This document shows positions 22,239 to 30,228 of a stretch of 32,395 nucleotides of DNA, piece by piece. Source of the stretch: Gammaproteobacteria bacterium (GTDB lineage: Bacteria > Pseudomonadota > Gammaproteobacteria > Steroidobacterales > Woeseiaceae); NCBI GenBank assembly GCA_029881055.1, contig JAOUNH010000008.1:1-32395 (forward strand), written 5' to 3'. Under the pieces are notes generated by a model that made no database searches, was not told the DNA's origin, and saw only the letters and a program-made list of their open reading frames with translations. Positions within the stretch are counted from its first letter, which is position 1, and each line of letters begins with the position of its first letter. The translations under genes were made by a program, and so were the position numbers.

Positions 22239-23798
22239 ATGCGCATTGCAAAAAGCGCCAGGACGAGAAGCGTTCTGGGAGCGTCGCTGATTGCATTGAC
22301 TCTGCCGATTTATTCATTAGCCGCTACGAGTAGTAGTGTGGTTAATGGGATAGACGGTAGTTCAGTGAGTGGTATAGACGGCAGTTCAACCGCTGGTATC
22401 GACGGCAGTTCCGTCGCTGGTATCGACGGCAGTTCCGTCGCTGGTATCGACGGCAGTTCCGTCGCTGGTATCGACGGCAGTTCCGTCGCTGGTATTGACG
22501 GCAGTTCAATCGCTGGTATCGACGGTAGTTCGGTTCTTGGCATTGATGGCAGTTCAATTGCCGGTATTGATGGCAGTTCAGTTCTTGGTATCGACGGCAG
22601 TTCGGTCGCCGGTATTGACGGCAGTTCAATCGCTGGTATAGACGGTAGTTCCGTCGCTGGTATCGATGGCAGTTCAGTTCTTGGTATCGACGGTAGTTCG
22701 GTTCTCGGTATTGATGGCAGCTCAGTTCTTGGTATCGACGGCAGCTCCGTCGCCGGTATTGACGGCAGTTCAGTTCTCGGTATTGATGGCAGCTCAGTTC
22801 TTGGTATCGACGGCAGCTCCGTCGCCGGTATTGACGGCAGTTCAATCGCTGGTATCGACGGTAGTTCGGTTCTTGGTATTGATGGCAGTTCAATTGCCGG
22901 TATTGATGGCAGCTCAGCTCTTGGTATCGACGGCAGCTCCATCGCCGGTATTGACGGTAGTTCAATCGCAGGTATCGACGGTAGTTCGGTTCTCGGTATT
23001 GATGGCAGCTCAATTGCCGGTATTGATGGCAGTTCAATTGCCGGTATCGACGGTAGTTCGGTTCTTGGTATTGATGGCAGTTCAATTGCCGGTATTGATG
23101 GCAGCTCAGCTCATGGTATCGACGGCAGCTCCATCGCCGGTATTGACGGCAGTTCAATCGCTGGTATCGACGGTAGTTCGGTTCTCGGTATTGATGGCAG
23201 TTCAACCGCTGGTATCGACGGTAGCTCCATCGCGGGTATTGACGGCAGTTCAATCGCTGGTATCGACGGTAGTTCGGTTCTCGGTATTGATGGCAGCTCA
23301 ATTGCCGGTATTGACGGCAGTTCAATCGCTGGTATCGACGGTAGTTCGGTTCTCGGTATTGATGGCAGTTCAACCGCTGGTATCGACGGTAGCTCGATGC
23401 TGCTCGCCGGCCCAGTCGACTCAGTCGACCGAGTCAACGGCGTATTCGGATCGATGGGGCAGACTGTGATGGCGTCGCAGGCGATGCTTTCTAGTATTCG
23501 CGTTGGTGACTTCGTTGCGGTCCAGGGATCGGTAATCTCTTCCGGTTGGTATTACGCCGATGACGTTAGTGTCTCTAGTCAGCGCTATGTTCCTGGTGCC
23601 ACGGAAGTGTTTATCACAGGCATGTTGTCGTCAGTCGATCGGTTAAACGGTACCGCTCAAATGGGTAATCTGACTATCGATTACACGGCAAGTCTCGGTA
23701 GCAGCGAAGCTCCATCGAGTGCGATGTGGAGTTTCCAGGGTACACGCCCGTTGTCGGGTGGCAGGATGATTTCGAATCGAAGCGTAGACGCTCGATAA
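22239..23798 (+). CDS. Putative exported octapeptide-repeat (GIDGSSxx) protein with C-terminal DUF5666-like domain
   Basis: RBS-like AGGAGAG upstream. N-terminus MRIAKSARTRSVLGASLIALTLPIYSLAA resembles a Sec signal peptide. 44 GIDGSSxx units, then VDSVDRVNGVFGSMGQTVMAS..IRVGDFVAVQGSVISSGWYYADDVSV..VFITGMLSSVDRLNGTAQMGNLTIDYT. Confidence 0.85.
   Translation: MRIAKSARTRSVLGASLIALTLPIYSLAATSSSVVNGIDGSSVSGIDGSSTAGIDGSSVAGIDGSSVAGIDGSSVAGIDGSSVAGIDGSSIAGIDGSSVLGIDGSSIAGIDGSSVLGIDGSSVAGIDGSSIAGIDGSSVAGIDGSSVLGIDGSSVLGIDGSSVLGIDGSSVAGIDGSSVLGIDGSSVLGIDGSSVAGIDGSSIAGIDGSSVLGIDGSSIAGIDGSSALGIDGSSIAGIDGSSIAGIDGSSVLGIDGSSIAGIDGSSIAGIDGSSVLGIDGSSIAGIDGSSAHGIDGSSIAGIDGSSIAGIDGSSVLGIDGSSTAGIDGSSIAGIDGSSIAGIDGSSVLGIDGSSIAGIDGSSIAGIDGSSVLGIDGSSTAGIDGSSMLLAGPVDSVDRVNGVFGSMGQTVMASQAMLSSIRVGDFVAVQGSVISSGWYYADDVSVSSQRYVPGATEVFITGMLSSVDRLNGTAQMGNLTIDYTASLGSSEAPSSAMWSFQGTRPLSGGRMISNRSVDAR
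22347..23402 (+). repeat. Coding minisatellite: 44 x 24-bp tandem repeat (GIDGSSxx)
   Basis: 1056 bp in exact 24-bp register. Consensus about ggtatcgacggcagttcsgtygct. Units 3-6 (22395-22490) are identical, and a perfect 72-bp duplication lies at 22701-22772 / 22773-22844. Confidence 0.97.
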
Positions 23799-23882
23799 TC
23801 GAATCGTTCGAAAGGACGACTTTGATTTCGCTCGTCTAGGTTTTGCCGCTACGCGGCACCAGTCTTTTCGAACCTATAGGGA

Positions 23883-23909
23883 AAAGGTCACTTTATGTGG
23901 CCTTTTTCT
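23883..23909 (+). terminator. Intrinsic terminator downstream of the GIDGSS gene
   Basis: AAAGGTCAC-tttat-GTGGCCTTT (one G:U) followed by TTCTTT. Confidence 0.75.
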
Positions 23910-23933
23910 TTGCCTGGAATTCTCATTCGGAAA

Positions 23934-23960
23934 TAAAAAAAGTCGGCGTCCTTGCCGACT
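23934..23960 (-). terminator. Intrinsic terminator on the minus strand with no assigned upstream gene
   Basis: AGTCGGC (23941-23947) / GCCGACT (23954-23960) preceded on the + strand by aaaaaa, i.e. a U-tract on minus. Confidence 0.75.
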
Positions 23961-24100
23961 TAGTTCTCGTATCAACCTGTGAAGGAGATGCGAGGGTTGG
24001 AGGAGCCACCTCCGAGCGATTAGAGATGACTCGCGAGTAATACTAGGTGCGTTCCTGGAGTACTGGTGTGACCCGATTCACAATTCGCTTTCGCCAATAG

Positions 24101-24122
24101 AAAAGGGCGCCAAACGGCGCCC
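24101..24122 (-). terminator. Intrinsic terminator for the PPIase gene
   Basis: GGGCGCC-aaac-GGCGCCC with aaaa on the left (UUUU on minus), just downstream of the minus-strand CDS. Confidence 0.75.
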
Positions 24123-24160
24123 CAAGCTGAACGAAATTGGATGATTAAGTTAAGTCGACA

Positions 24161-24949
24161 CTACTCCGACGACTTCAAACGGATTTCGCTCATGAAATCC
24201 TGAAACTTTTGTTGCTCAATTCGCTGCTTAATCACGTCGCGAACACTCTCAAGCGGAGGCGGCGCACTATCTCGAGACGCTTCACGAAGGATAACGTGCC
24301 AACCAAATTGCGTTTGCACCGGTTCCATGGTGAATGCGCCATCTTCCAACGCAGCGACCGCGTCTGAGAACGGCTTGACCATTGCAGTAGCCGTAAACCA
24401 GCCGAGGTCGCCACCGGATGGGCCGGAGGGGCCTGTGGAGTTCTCTTTGGCCAGCGCAACGAAGTCCGCCCCATCCTGCAACTGCGCTATGAGCGCGATC
24501 GCTTCACTTTGGGTCTCTACCAGGATGTGGCGTGCCTTAAACTCCTTTGGTGGTGCAAGTGCGACCTGTTCTTCATAGACGTCGAAGATTTCCTGGTCTG
24601 TTGCTGCATTCTTTTCAATAAAGTCATTTGCAAACGCATTGAACAGGATCGCTTTTTCCTGCAACTCAATTTGCGCTTTGATGCGCGGATCTTTCCCCAA
24701 CTCCACCGACTGCGGCAAATTTGAGATTGCGTAAATGTTCAACAGCTCGTCGGTGACGGCGGAAATTTCTGCTGCGGATGCCTGGGAGGCCGGTTTTTGC
24801 AGTCGCGACTGTAGCATCAGGTCCAACACTTCTTTGTCGAAAGGAGGTGTCTGCGCCGATACAGGTATCGAAGCTATCAGCAATACTGTGCTCAACGCGG
24901 CTGCTGCGAGTCCTGTGCGACTCGAACTGGAACCGAAGGATAAAATCAT
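24161..24949 (-). CDS. Parvulin-type (PpiC/SurA-like) peptidylprolyl isomerase, exported
   Basis: Signal peptide; KEFKARHILVETQSEAIALIAQLQDGADFVALAKENSTGPSGPSGGDLGWFTATAMVKPFSDAVAAL..VQTQFGWHVILRE. Confidence 0.92.
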   Translation of the reverse strand: MILSFGSSSSRTGLAAAALSTVLLIASIPVSAQTPPFDKEVLDLMLQSRLQKPASQASAAEISAVTDELLNIYAISNLPQSVELGKDPRIKAQIELQEKAILFNAFANDFIEKNAATDQEIFDVYEEQVALAPPKEFKARHILVETQSEAIALIAQLQDGADFVALAKENSTGPSGPSGGDLGWFTATAMVKPFSDAVAALEDGAFTMEPVQTQFGWHVILREASRDSAPPPLESVRDVIKQRIEQQKFQDFMSEIRLKSSE

Positions 24950-25000
24950 GGTTGGGTCCTCTATTTGGAATCTGCGGATATTAATTGATTTGCGGTGGAT

Positions 25001-25282
25001 CTACTCGGAATGATCGGCATTTTTCGCGCTTGCTCTGATGCTCAATGCATGAATGTCAGACGTCATCATCGATCCCAGCGCTTCGTAAACCAGGCGATGG
25101 CTTTGAATACGACTGCTGTCAGCGAACGCATCGGCAACAATCTGGATTTCAAAATGTCCTCGGCCATCCTTCGCACCGGCATGGCCGGCATGCAAATGGC
25201 TTTGGTCCTTGACGATAAGCGCGTCGGGCGAGAAGGCTTCGCGCAGCTTGGCTTCGATCCGTGCGGCCCGGTTTTCGGTCAC
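25001..25282 (-). CDS. BolA family protein
   Basis: [59 protein letters not shown]. Confidence 0.92.
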   Translation of the reverse strand: MTENRAARIEAKLREAFSPDALIVKDQSHLHAGHAGAKDGRGHFEIQIVADAFADSSRIQSHRLVYEALGSMMTSDIHALSIRASAKNADHSE

Positions 25283-25578
25283 GGCAGAACCAGGTTGAAT
25301 GGCTTAACGACGACATTTTGATAAACGCCTGCCGCGACGTACGGGTCCTGATCGGCCCAGGCTTTTGCGGCATCCAGCGATGGAAAGTCGACCACGATAA
25401 GGCTACCGGTAAACCCGGCATTCCCAGGGTCTTGCGAATCAACGGCGGGATGAGGTCCGGCTATGAGCAATCGACCTTCATCTCGCAACGCAATCAAGCG
25501 TGCCACATGAGTGGGTCGTGCGGCCAGACGCTTATTTAGAGATCCTGCGTGATCCGTGCTCATTATTGCGTACCACAC
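25279..25578 (-). CDS. YciI family protein
   Basis: [47 protein letters not shown]; 4-bp overlap with the BolA gene. Confidence 0.9.
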   Translation of the reverse strand: MWYAIMSTDHAGSLNKRLAARPTHVARLIALRDEGRLLIAGPHPAVDSQDPGNAGFTGSLIVVDFPSLDAAKAWADQDPYVAAGVYQNVVVKPFNLVLP

Positions 25579-26150
25579 TAGTCGTGCTTCCCTGATTCAA
25601 CCGTTGTGTCATCGCCGATCAGTCGCGCGATCCACAACGTCTGGCCCAGCATGAAGACGAACATCAATGCCATCATGCCGAATACTTTTAGTTTGACCCA
25701 GGTGGCTTGCTCGAAATTGTAGGCGACGTATATGTTCAAAAATCCGGCACCAATGAAGAATATGACCCAGACGATATTCAGTCTCGCCCATTGGGTGGCC
25801 GTAATCTTCTCCAAACTGAGCCCATCAACCAGTCCGAAGAAACGTTGCACCAACGGACGATCACCCAGAAACTGGCTGCCCAGGAACGCGACGGCAACCA
25901 GCCAATAGAAGACTGTTGGCTTCCAGTACAGAAACAGCGGATTGCGAAAATACAGCGTGAATCCGCCGGCAATCAACAGCATCACCGTTGACCAAAAGTA
26001 CATTTTGTCGAGAACCCCGGTGCGAATGTATTTCGCGATCAGTCCTATCGGCATTGCGATCATCAGGACGACCAGGGCCGTATAAATTCCCTTGTAGATG
26101 AAGGCAATAAAGAATAGGGCCAAGGGCAGAAATTCAAAAAGCAGGTTCAT
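25578..26150 (-). CDS. yciB: Inner membrane septation protein YciB/IspZ
   Basis: [23 protein letters not shown], multiple TM helices, [48 protein letters not shown]. Confidence 0.93.
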   Translation of the reverse strand: MNLLFEFLPLALFFIAFIYKGIYTALVVLMIAMPIGLIAKYIRTGVLDKMYFWSTVMLLIAGGFTLYFRNPLFLYWKPTVFYWLVAVAFLGSQFLGDRPLVQRFFGLVDGLSLEKITATQWARLNIVWVIFFIGAGFLNIYVAYNFEQATWVKLKVFGMMALMFVFMLGQTLWIARLIGDDTTVESGKHD

Positions 26151-26235
26151 CAGTTGCCTCAGGTATCGCTGTGGTCGCGAATCATAACGTATTGAAGGGG
26201 TATGCGCGAAGCCGACGCTCCCCTACAATCCGCGC

Positions 26236-26856
26236 GTGGCAAAACTCATCGAAATGCACCCAATTGACCCGCAACCGCGTCTCGTGGCGATGGTCGTGCG
26301 CATCATCCAGGGCGGCGGGCTCATAGCCTATCCCACCGATTCCAGTTATGCATTCGGGTGTCATATAGGCGACCGGAAGGCTATCGACCGCATCCGACAT
26401 ATTCGGCAAACTGACAAGAACCACAATTTCACATTGGTATGCGCAGATCTTTCGGAGATCAGTCTGTATGCGAGGGTCGATAATTGGGCGTATCGCCTGA
26501 TCAAAGCCCACACCCCGGGCCCCTATACTTTCATCCTGCCGGCAACCCGGGAAGTGCCAAGAATGCTGCAGAACCCAAAGCGCCGCACCATCGGAATTCG
26601 TGTACCGGAACATCCCCTGGTAAGCGCCGTTCTGACGGTTCTTGGCGAGCCGATCATGAGCTCAACACTGACTTTGCCGGGCGACGACATGCCGCTGACG
26701 GATCCGATGGAAATCGAGGATCGTATCGGGAGTCAGATCGAGGCAATTATTGACTGTGGCCCGACGGGCCTTGAGCCGACGACCGTATTGGACCTGTCCA
26801 AGGGTACGGTCGAGGTTTTGAGGGTGGGGCGCGGTGACGTTAGCCAGTTCGCCTGA
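26236..26856 (+). CDS. L-threonylcarbamoyladenylate synthase-like protein (YciO/Sua5 family), GTG start
   Basis: GGGLIAYPTDSSYAFGCHIGDRKAIDRIRHIRQTDKNHNFTLVC..TPGPYTFILPATREVPRML..IGIRVPEHP. Confidence 0.9.
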   Translation: MAKLIEMHPIDPQPRLVAMVVRIIQGGGLIAYPTDSSYAFGCHIGDRKAIDRIRHIRQTDKNHNFTLVCADLSEISLYARVDNWAYRLIKAHTPGPYTFILPATREVPRMLQNPKRRTIGIRVPEHPLVSAVLTVLGEPIMSSTLTLPGDDMPLTDPMEIEDRIGSQIEAIIDCGPTGLEPTTVLDLSKGTVEVLRVGRGDVSQFA

Positions 26857-26887
26857 CGCCTCATTATTACGTTAGAATGCGCCGATA

Positions 26888-26910
26888 TACGCCGGACACT
26901 TCTCGGCGTA
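26888..26910 (+). promoter_or_regulatory. Short hairpin in the scpA leader
   Basis: TACGCCG (26888-26894) / CGGCGTA (26904-26910) ending 16 nt before the scpA ATG. No U-tract. Confidence 0.35.
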
Positions 26911-26926
26911 ATCCGCCGGAATCCGC

Positions 26927-27844
26927 ATGAAGCCTGAATTGACAGTCCTGACCCCTGAAGATGCGCCCAAGCCTCCTCAGGACGCGAAACAATCGCCTGC
27001 GCAGGCTGAAATGCCCTTCGCGGTCGTTGATGGCGAACCTCTCACAACGCTACCGCAGGACCTCTACATTCCACCGTATGCGTTGCAAGTCTTCCTTGAA
27101 GCGTTTGAAGGGCCGCTGGATCTGCTGCTCTACCTGATTCGTCGCCAGAATATCGACATTCTCAACATTCCGATTGCCGAGATCACGAAACAGTACGTGC
27201 AGTACATCGAGGTCATGCAGGAAATGCAGCTGGAGCTTGCGGGTGAATACCTGCTCATGGCGGCGATGTTGGCGGAGATCAAGTCACGCATGCTGTTGCC
27301 GCGACCTGTTGCCGAGGAGGAAGAGGAAGACGATCCGAGAGCGGAACTCGTTCGTCGCTTGCAGGAGTATGAGCGGTTCAAGAAGGCAGCAGAGGACATC
27401 GGTGAACTGCCGCGCCTTGAACGTGACGTTTTTATTGCTACGGCGGATGCGCCGGATCGAAAAGTCACGACCAAGTTGCCCGACGTCACGATGAAGGAAC
27501 TGTTGCTGGCATTTCACGACGTCCTCAAACGGGCGGAAATGTATTCAAACTTGCACATGCAACGCGAGCCATTGTCAGTTCGCCAACGCATGAGCGAGAT
27601 ACTGAGCCGGATCAAGGCGAATGAATTTACCGGCTTTGCTGATCTGTTCGATCCGGAAGAAGGCAGGATGGGAGTGGCGGTAACCTTCATCGCCATACTC
27701 GAACTGTTACGCGAAGCGGTCATTGAGGTTGTTCAGTCGGAACAGTACGCGCCGTTGCACATACGGGCTGCGTCATCGGTACGACTGGTAGTCGATGATG
27801 GTCAGGCTACGGAGCCTGAACCAAGAAATCTGGAAGAGGATTAA
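26927..27844 (+). CDS. scpA: Segregation and condensation protein A (ScpA)
   Basis: LEAFEGPLDLLLYLIRRQNIDILNIPIAEITKQYVQYIEVM..LAGEYLLMAAMLAEIKSRMLLP. Confidence 0.96.
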   Translation: MKPELTVLTPEDAPKPPQDAKQSPAQAEMPFAVVDGEPLTTLPQDLYIPPYALQVFLEAFEGPLDLLLYLIRRQNIDILNIPIAEITKQYVQYIEVMQEMQLELAGEYLLMAAMLAEIKSRMLLPRPVAEEEEEDDPRAELVRRLQEYERFKKAAEDIGELPRLERDVFIATADAPDRKVTTKLPDVTMKELLLAFHDVLKRAEMYSNLHMQREPLSVRQRMSEILSRIKANEFTGFADLFDPEEGRMGVAVTFIAILELLREAVIEVVQSEQYAPLHIRAASSVRLVVDDGQATEPEPRNLEED

Positions 27845-28653
27845 TGGATCAGAACGAAATCAAGTATTTTCTGGAGGCGGCGCTACTGGCAGCGGGCCGG
27901 CCTCTTAACATCGATCAGCTACGGGACCTTTTCGACGGTCGCATGGCGCCCGAGAAAGCCGAGATCCGGGCTGCGATCGAGACCTTGAATGACGAGTACA
28001 AGGACCGGGGCATCGTTGTCTCCGAAGTGGCGTCCGGGTATCGCATGCAGGTCAAATCGTCGATGGCTGACCGGCTTAGCAAGCTTTGGGAGGAACGGCC
28101 GCCGCGTTATTCGCGGGCCCTGTTCGAGACCCTCGCGCTGATTGCGTACCGCCAGCCAATTACCCGTGGCGAAATCGAGGAGGTTCGTGGCGTTCCTGTG
28201 AGCAGCAATATCACGCGGCAACTCCTTGAACGAGACTGGGTGCGCGTCGTTGGCCATCGCGATATCCCGGGCCGGCCGGCGATGTTCGGCACGACCAAGG
28301 GGTTTCTGGACTATTTCAGTCTGAAAAAACTGGATGATCTGCCACCGCTCGCCGATCTCGCGGATTGGGAGAGTCTCCGGTTGCAGCTCAACCTGCCCGA
28401 AGTGGCAGGCACCGACGGCAGTGACGATTTGAACATGGAGGAGGGTCAGGAACCGGACGCCGACATTGCCGATCTGCCGGTACTCTATCCTGAAGACGAC
28501 AGCGATTCGCTAACTGAGGATAGTGGCGCTGACGAGCTGGAATCTGAGGATGTGGACGCCGTGGACGAGAGCTCCGTGGACGAAAGCTTTGAGGACGGCA
28601 GCATCGAAGACGAGGAACTCGCCGTCTCAAAATGGCCCCAACCGGTTGGCTGA
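27844..28653 (+). CDS. scpB: Segregation and condensation protein B (ScpB)
   Basis: [89 protein letters not shown]; acidic C-terminal tail. Confidence 0.95.
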   Translation: MDQNEIKYFLEAALLAAGRPLNIDQLRDLFDGRMAPEKAEIRAAIETLNDEYKDRGIVVSEVASGYRMQVKSSMADRLSKLWEERPPRYSRALFETLALIAYRQPITRGEIEEVRGVPVSSNITRQLLERDWVRVVGHRDIPGRPAMFGTTKGFLDYFSLKKLDDLPPLADLADWESLRLQLNLPEVAGTDGSDDLNMEEGQEPDADIADLPVLYPEDDSDSLTEDSGADELESEDVDAVDESSVDESFEDGSIEDEELAVSKWPQPVG

Positions 28654-29449
28654 TCGTATACAGAAAGTTCTGGCCGCCGCCGGACACGGATCGCGACGCA
28701 AGGTCGAGACCTGGATCCGGGAAGGCCGCCTGACGGTCGACGGCCAGGTTGCGGAACTAGGCCAGCCCGTCGAAGGCACGGAAGCAATCTGCCTGGACGG
28801 CCGGCCACTTGCAGTCCGGTCGACTTCCCAAGCCCATCGACACATCGTTTACAACAAGCCAGCCGACGAGATCAGCAGTCGAGACGACCCGGAGGGACGC
28901 AAGCTTGTTTTTGACTCGCTGCCAGCGCTGAAAGGCGCACGCTGGGTCGCCGTCGGCCGCCTCGACTATGCGACCACCGGATTATTGATATTTACGACGG
29001 ACGGCGCATTGGCCAACGGCCTGATGCACCCTTCGGCTGAAATCGTCCGCAAGTACGCAGTCCGGGTGCATGGTAATCCGGATCAGGCCGTTCTGGATAA
29101 ACTGCAGTCTGGGGTGGACCTGGACGATGGGCCGGCGCAATTCGACAATATTGAGCCCGCGGGTGGCGAGGGAGCGAACCGTTGGTTTCACGTGACGCTG
29201 AAAGAGGGGCGAAATCGGGAAGTCCGCCGGCTCTGGGAGGCGGTTGGTTTCGAGGTTAGCCGCTTGATACGGCTTGCCTATGGCCCGATCGAACTGCCGC
29301 GCTATCTGCGGAGAGGAAGGTACGAGCAACTGGGTGCGGCAGCGGTCATTGAGCTCTATCGGATCGCCGGGCTTGAGGCGCCCGTAGCGCAAAGGCCACC
29401 ACCGGGAGACGACAAGCGGCGGTTTGGAAAAAACAAGAGAAAACGATAA
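28646..29449 (+). CDS. rluB: 23S rRNA pseudouridine(2605) synthase RluB
   Basis: [59 protein letters not shown]. Homology begins at LADRIQKVL; in-frame TTG at 28646 overlaps the scpB stop. Track start 28523 lies deep in scpB and is unlikely. Confidence 0.88.
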   Translation: MADRIQKVLAAAGHGSRRKVETWIREGRLTVDGQVAELGQPVEGTEAICLDGRPLAVRSTSQAHRHIVYNKPADEISSRDDPEGRKLVFDSLPALKGARWVAVGRLDYATTGLLIFTTDGALANGLMHPSAEIVRKYAVRVHGNPDQAVLDKLQSGVDLDDGPAQFDNIEPAGGEGANRWFHVTLKEGRNREVRRLWEAVGFEVSRLIRLAYGPIELPRYLRRGRYEQLGAAAVIELYRIAGLEAPVAQRPPPGDDKRRFGKNKRKR

Positions 29450-29475
29450 GTTAGGCGTTGTTCTTAAAGTGATAT

Positions 29476-30228
29476 CTACTGAGAATCAAAGCTTTGGCCG
29501 GTGACGCCGCGACTGTCAGGACCCAGCAGGTAGATATAAGGGGCCAGTACTTGCTCCGGTGTCTTCAGCAGGCTCCTGTCTTCCGCCGGAAATGCCTCAA
29601 GGCGCATGCCGGTGCGCGTTGCCCCTGGATTGACGCAATTCGAACGCAGCGACGCATGTCGGTGTTCATCGGCCAGCACTTGCGACAAGCCTTCGATGGC
29701 GAACTTTGAGGCGGCATAAGCCCCCCAGTACGCGCGGCCCGTTCGGCCCACGCCGCTGCTCGTAAAGACAACAGACGCGTCGTCAGAGGCTCGCAGCAAG
29801 GGCAGCAAGACCTGGGTCAGAGCGAAGCTGGCAGTGACGTTAACGTGCATGACCTTTTGCCAGGCGACGGCGTCATATTGTTCGATTGAAAAGCGATCAC
29901 CGACGATTGCCGCATTGTGGACCAGACCGTCCAGCCGACCGATGTCATCGGCAACGCTGTTGGCGAGTGTCGTATAACCATCGGCATTGGCCGATGCCAG
30001 ATCCAGTACTGCGATCGACGGGCGCGCCGCGCCGTCGATCGCGAGAATCTCGTCGTAGACCTTTTCAAGTTTTTTGGCGTTCCGGCCGTGCAATATGACT
30101 TGCGCGCCTAAACGCGCAGCTTCAAGCGCCAGCGCACGGCCGATGCCGTCACTGGAACCCGTAATCAGGATGACGCGGTCTTGCAGGACATCGCCGGAGT
30201 ACTTGTACGCTCGTGGGTCAGTGCTCAA
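29476..30228 (-). CDS. SDR-family oxidoreductase (YciK-like)
   Basis: DVLQDRVILITGSSDGIGRALALEAARLGAQVILHGRNAKKLEKVYDEI, LVHNAAIVGD, YWGAYAASKFAIEGLSQVLADE, CVNPGATRTGMR. Confidence 0.9.
   Translation of the reverse strand: MSTDPRAYKYSGDVLQDRVILITGSSDGIGRALALEAARLGAQVILHGRNAKKLEKVYDEILAIDGAARPSIAVLDLASANADGYTTLANSVADDIGRLDGLVHNAAIVGDRFSIEQYDAVAWQKVMHVNVTASFALTQVLLPLLRASDDASVVFTSSGVGRTGRAYWGAYAASKFAIEGLSQVLADEHRHASLRSNCVNPGATRTGMRLEAFPAEDRSLLKTPEQVLAPYIYLLGPDSRGVTGQSFDSQ

Noticed and set aside
22347-23402. CRISPR-like array
   Set aside because: Contiguous 24-bp tandem units with no unique spacers, entirely inside one coding frame.
22347-23402. Interpretation of GIDGSSxx as RTX calcium-binding repeats
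   Set aside because: RTX repeats are nonapeptides GGxGxDxUx; the 8-residue period and missing GG pair do not fit. Cation binding remains possible but is not supported by motif.
22310-23469. Long antisense and alternate-frame ORFs over the repeat (22310-22942 -, 22342-23373 -, 22666-23469 +, 23111-23437 -)
   Set aside because: A 24-bp period is divisible by 3, so any frame without a stop in one unit stays open throughout. No start context or independent homology; the GIDGSS frame has signal peptide, RBS and a non-repeat C-terminal domain.
23843-24040. 65-aa plus-strand ORF after the GIDGSS gene
   Set aside because: Runs through both intrinsic terminators (23883-23909 and 23934-23960), has no clear RBS and no recognisable motif.
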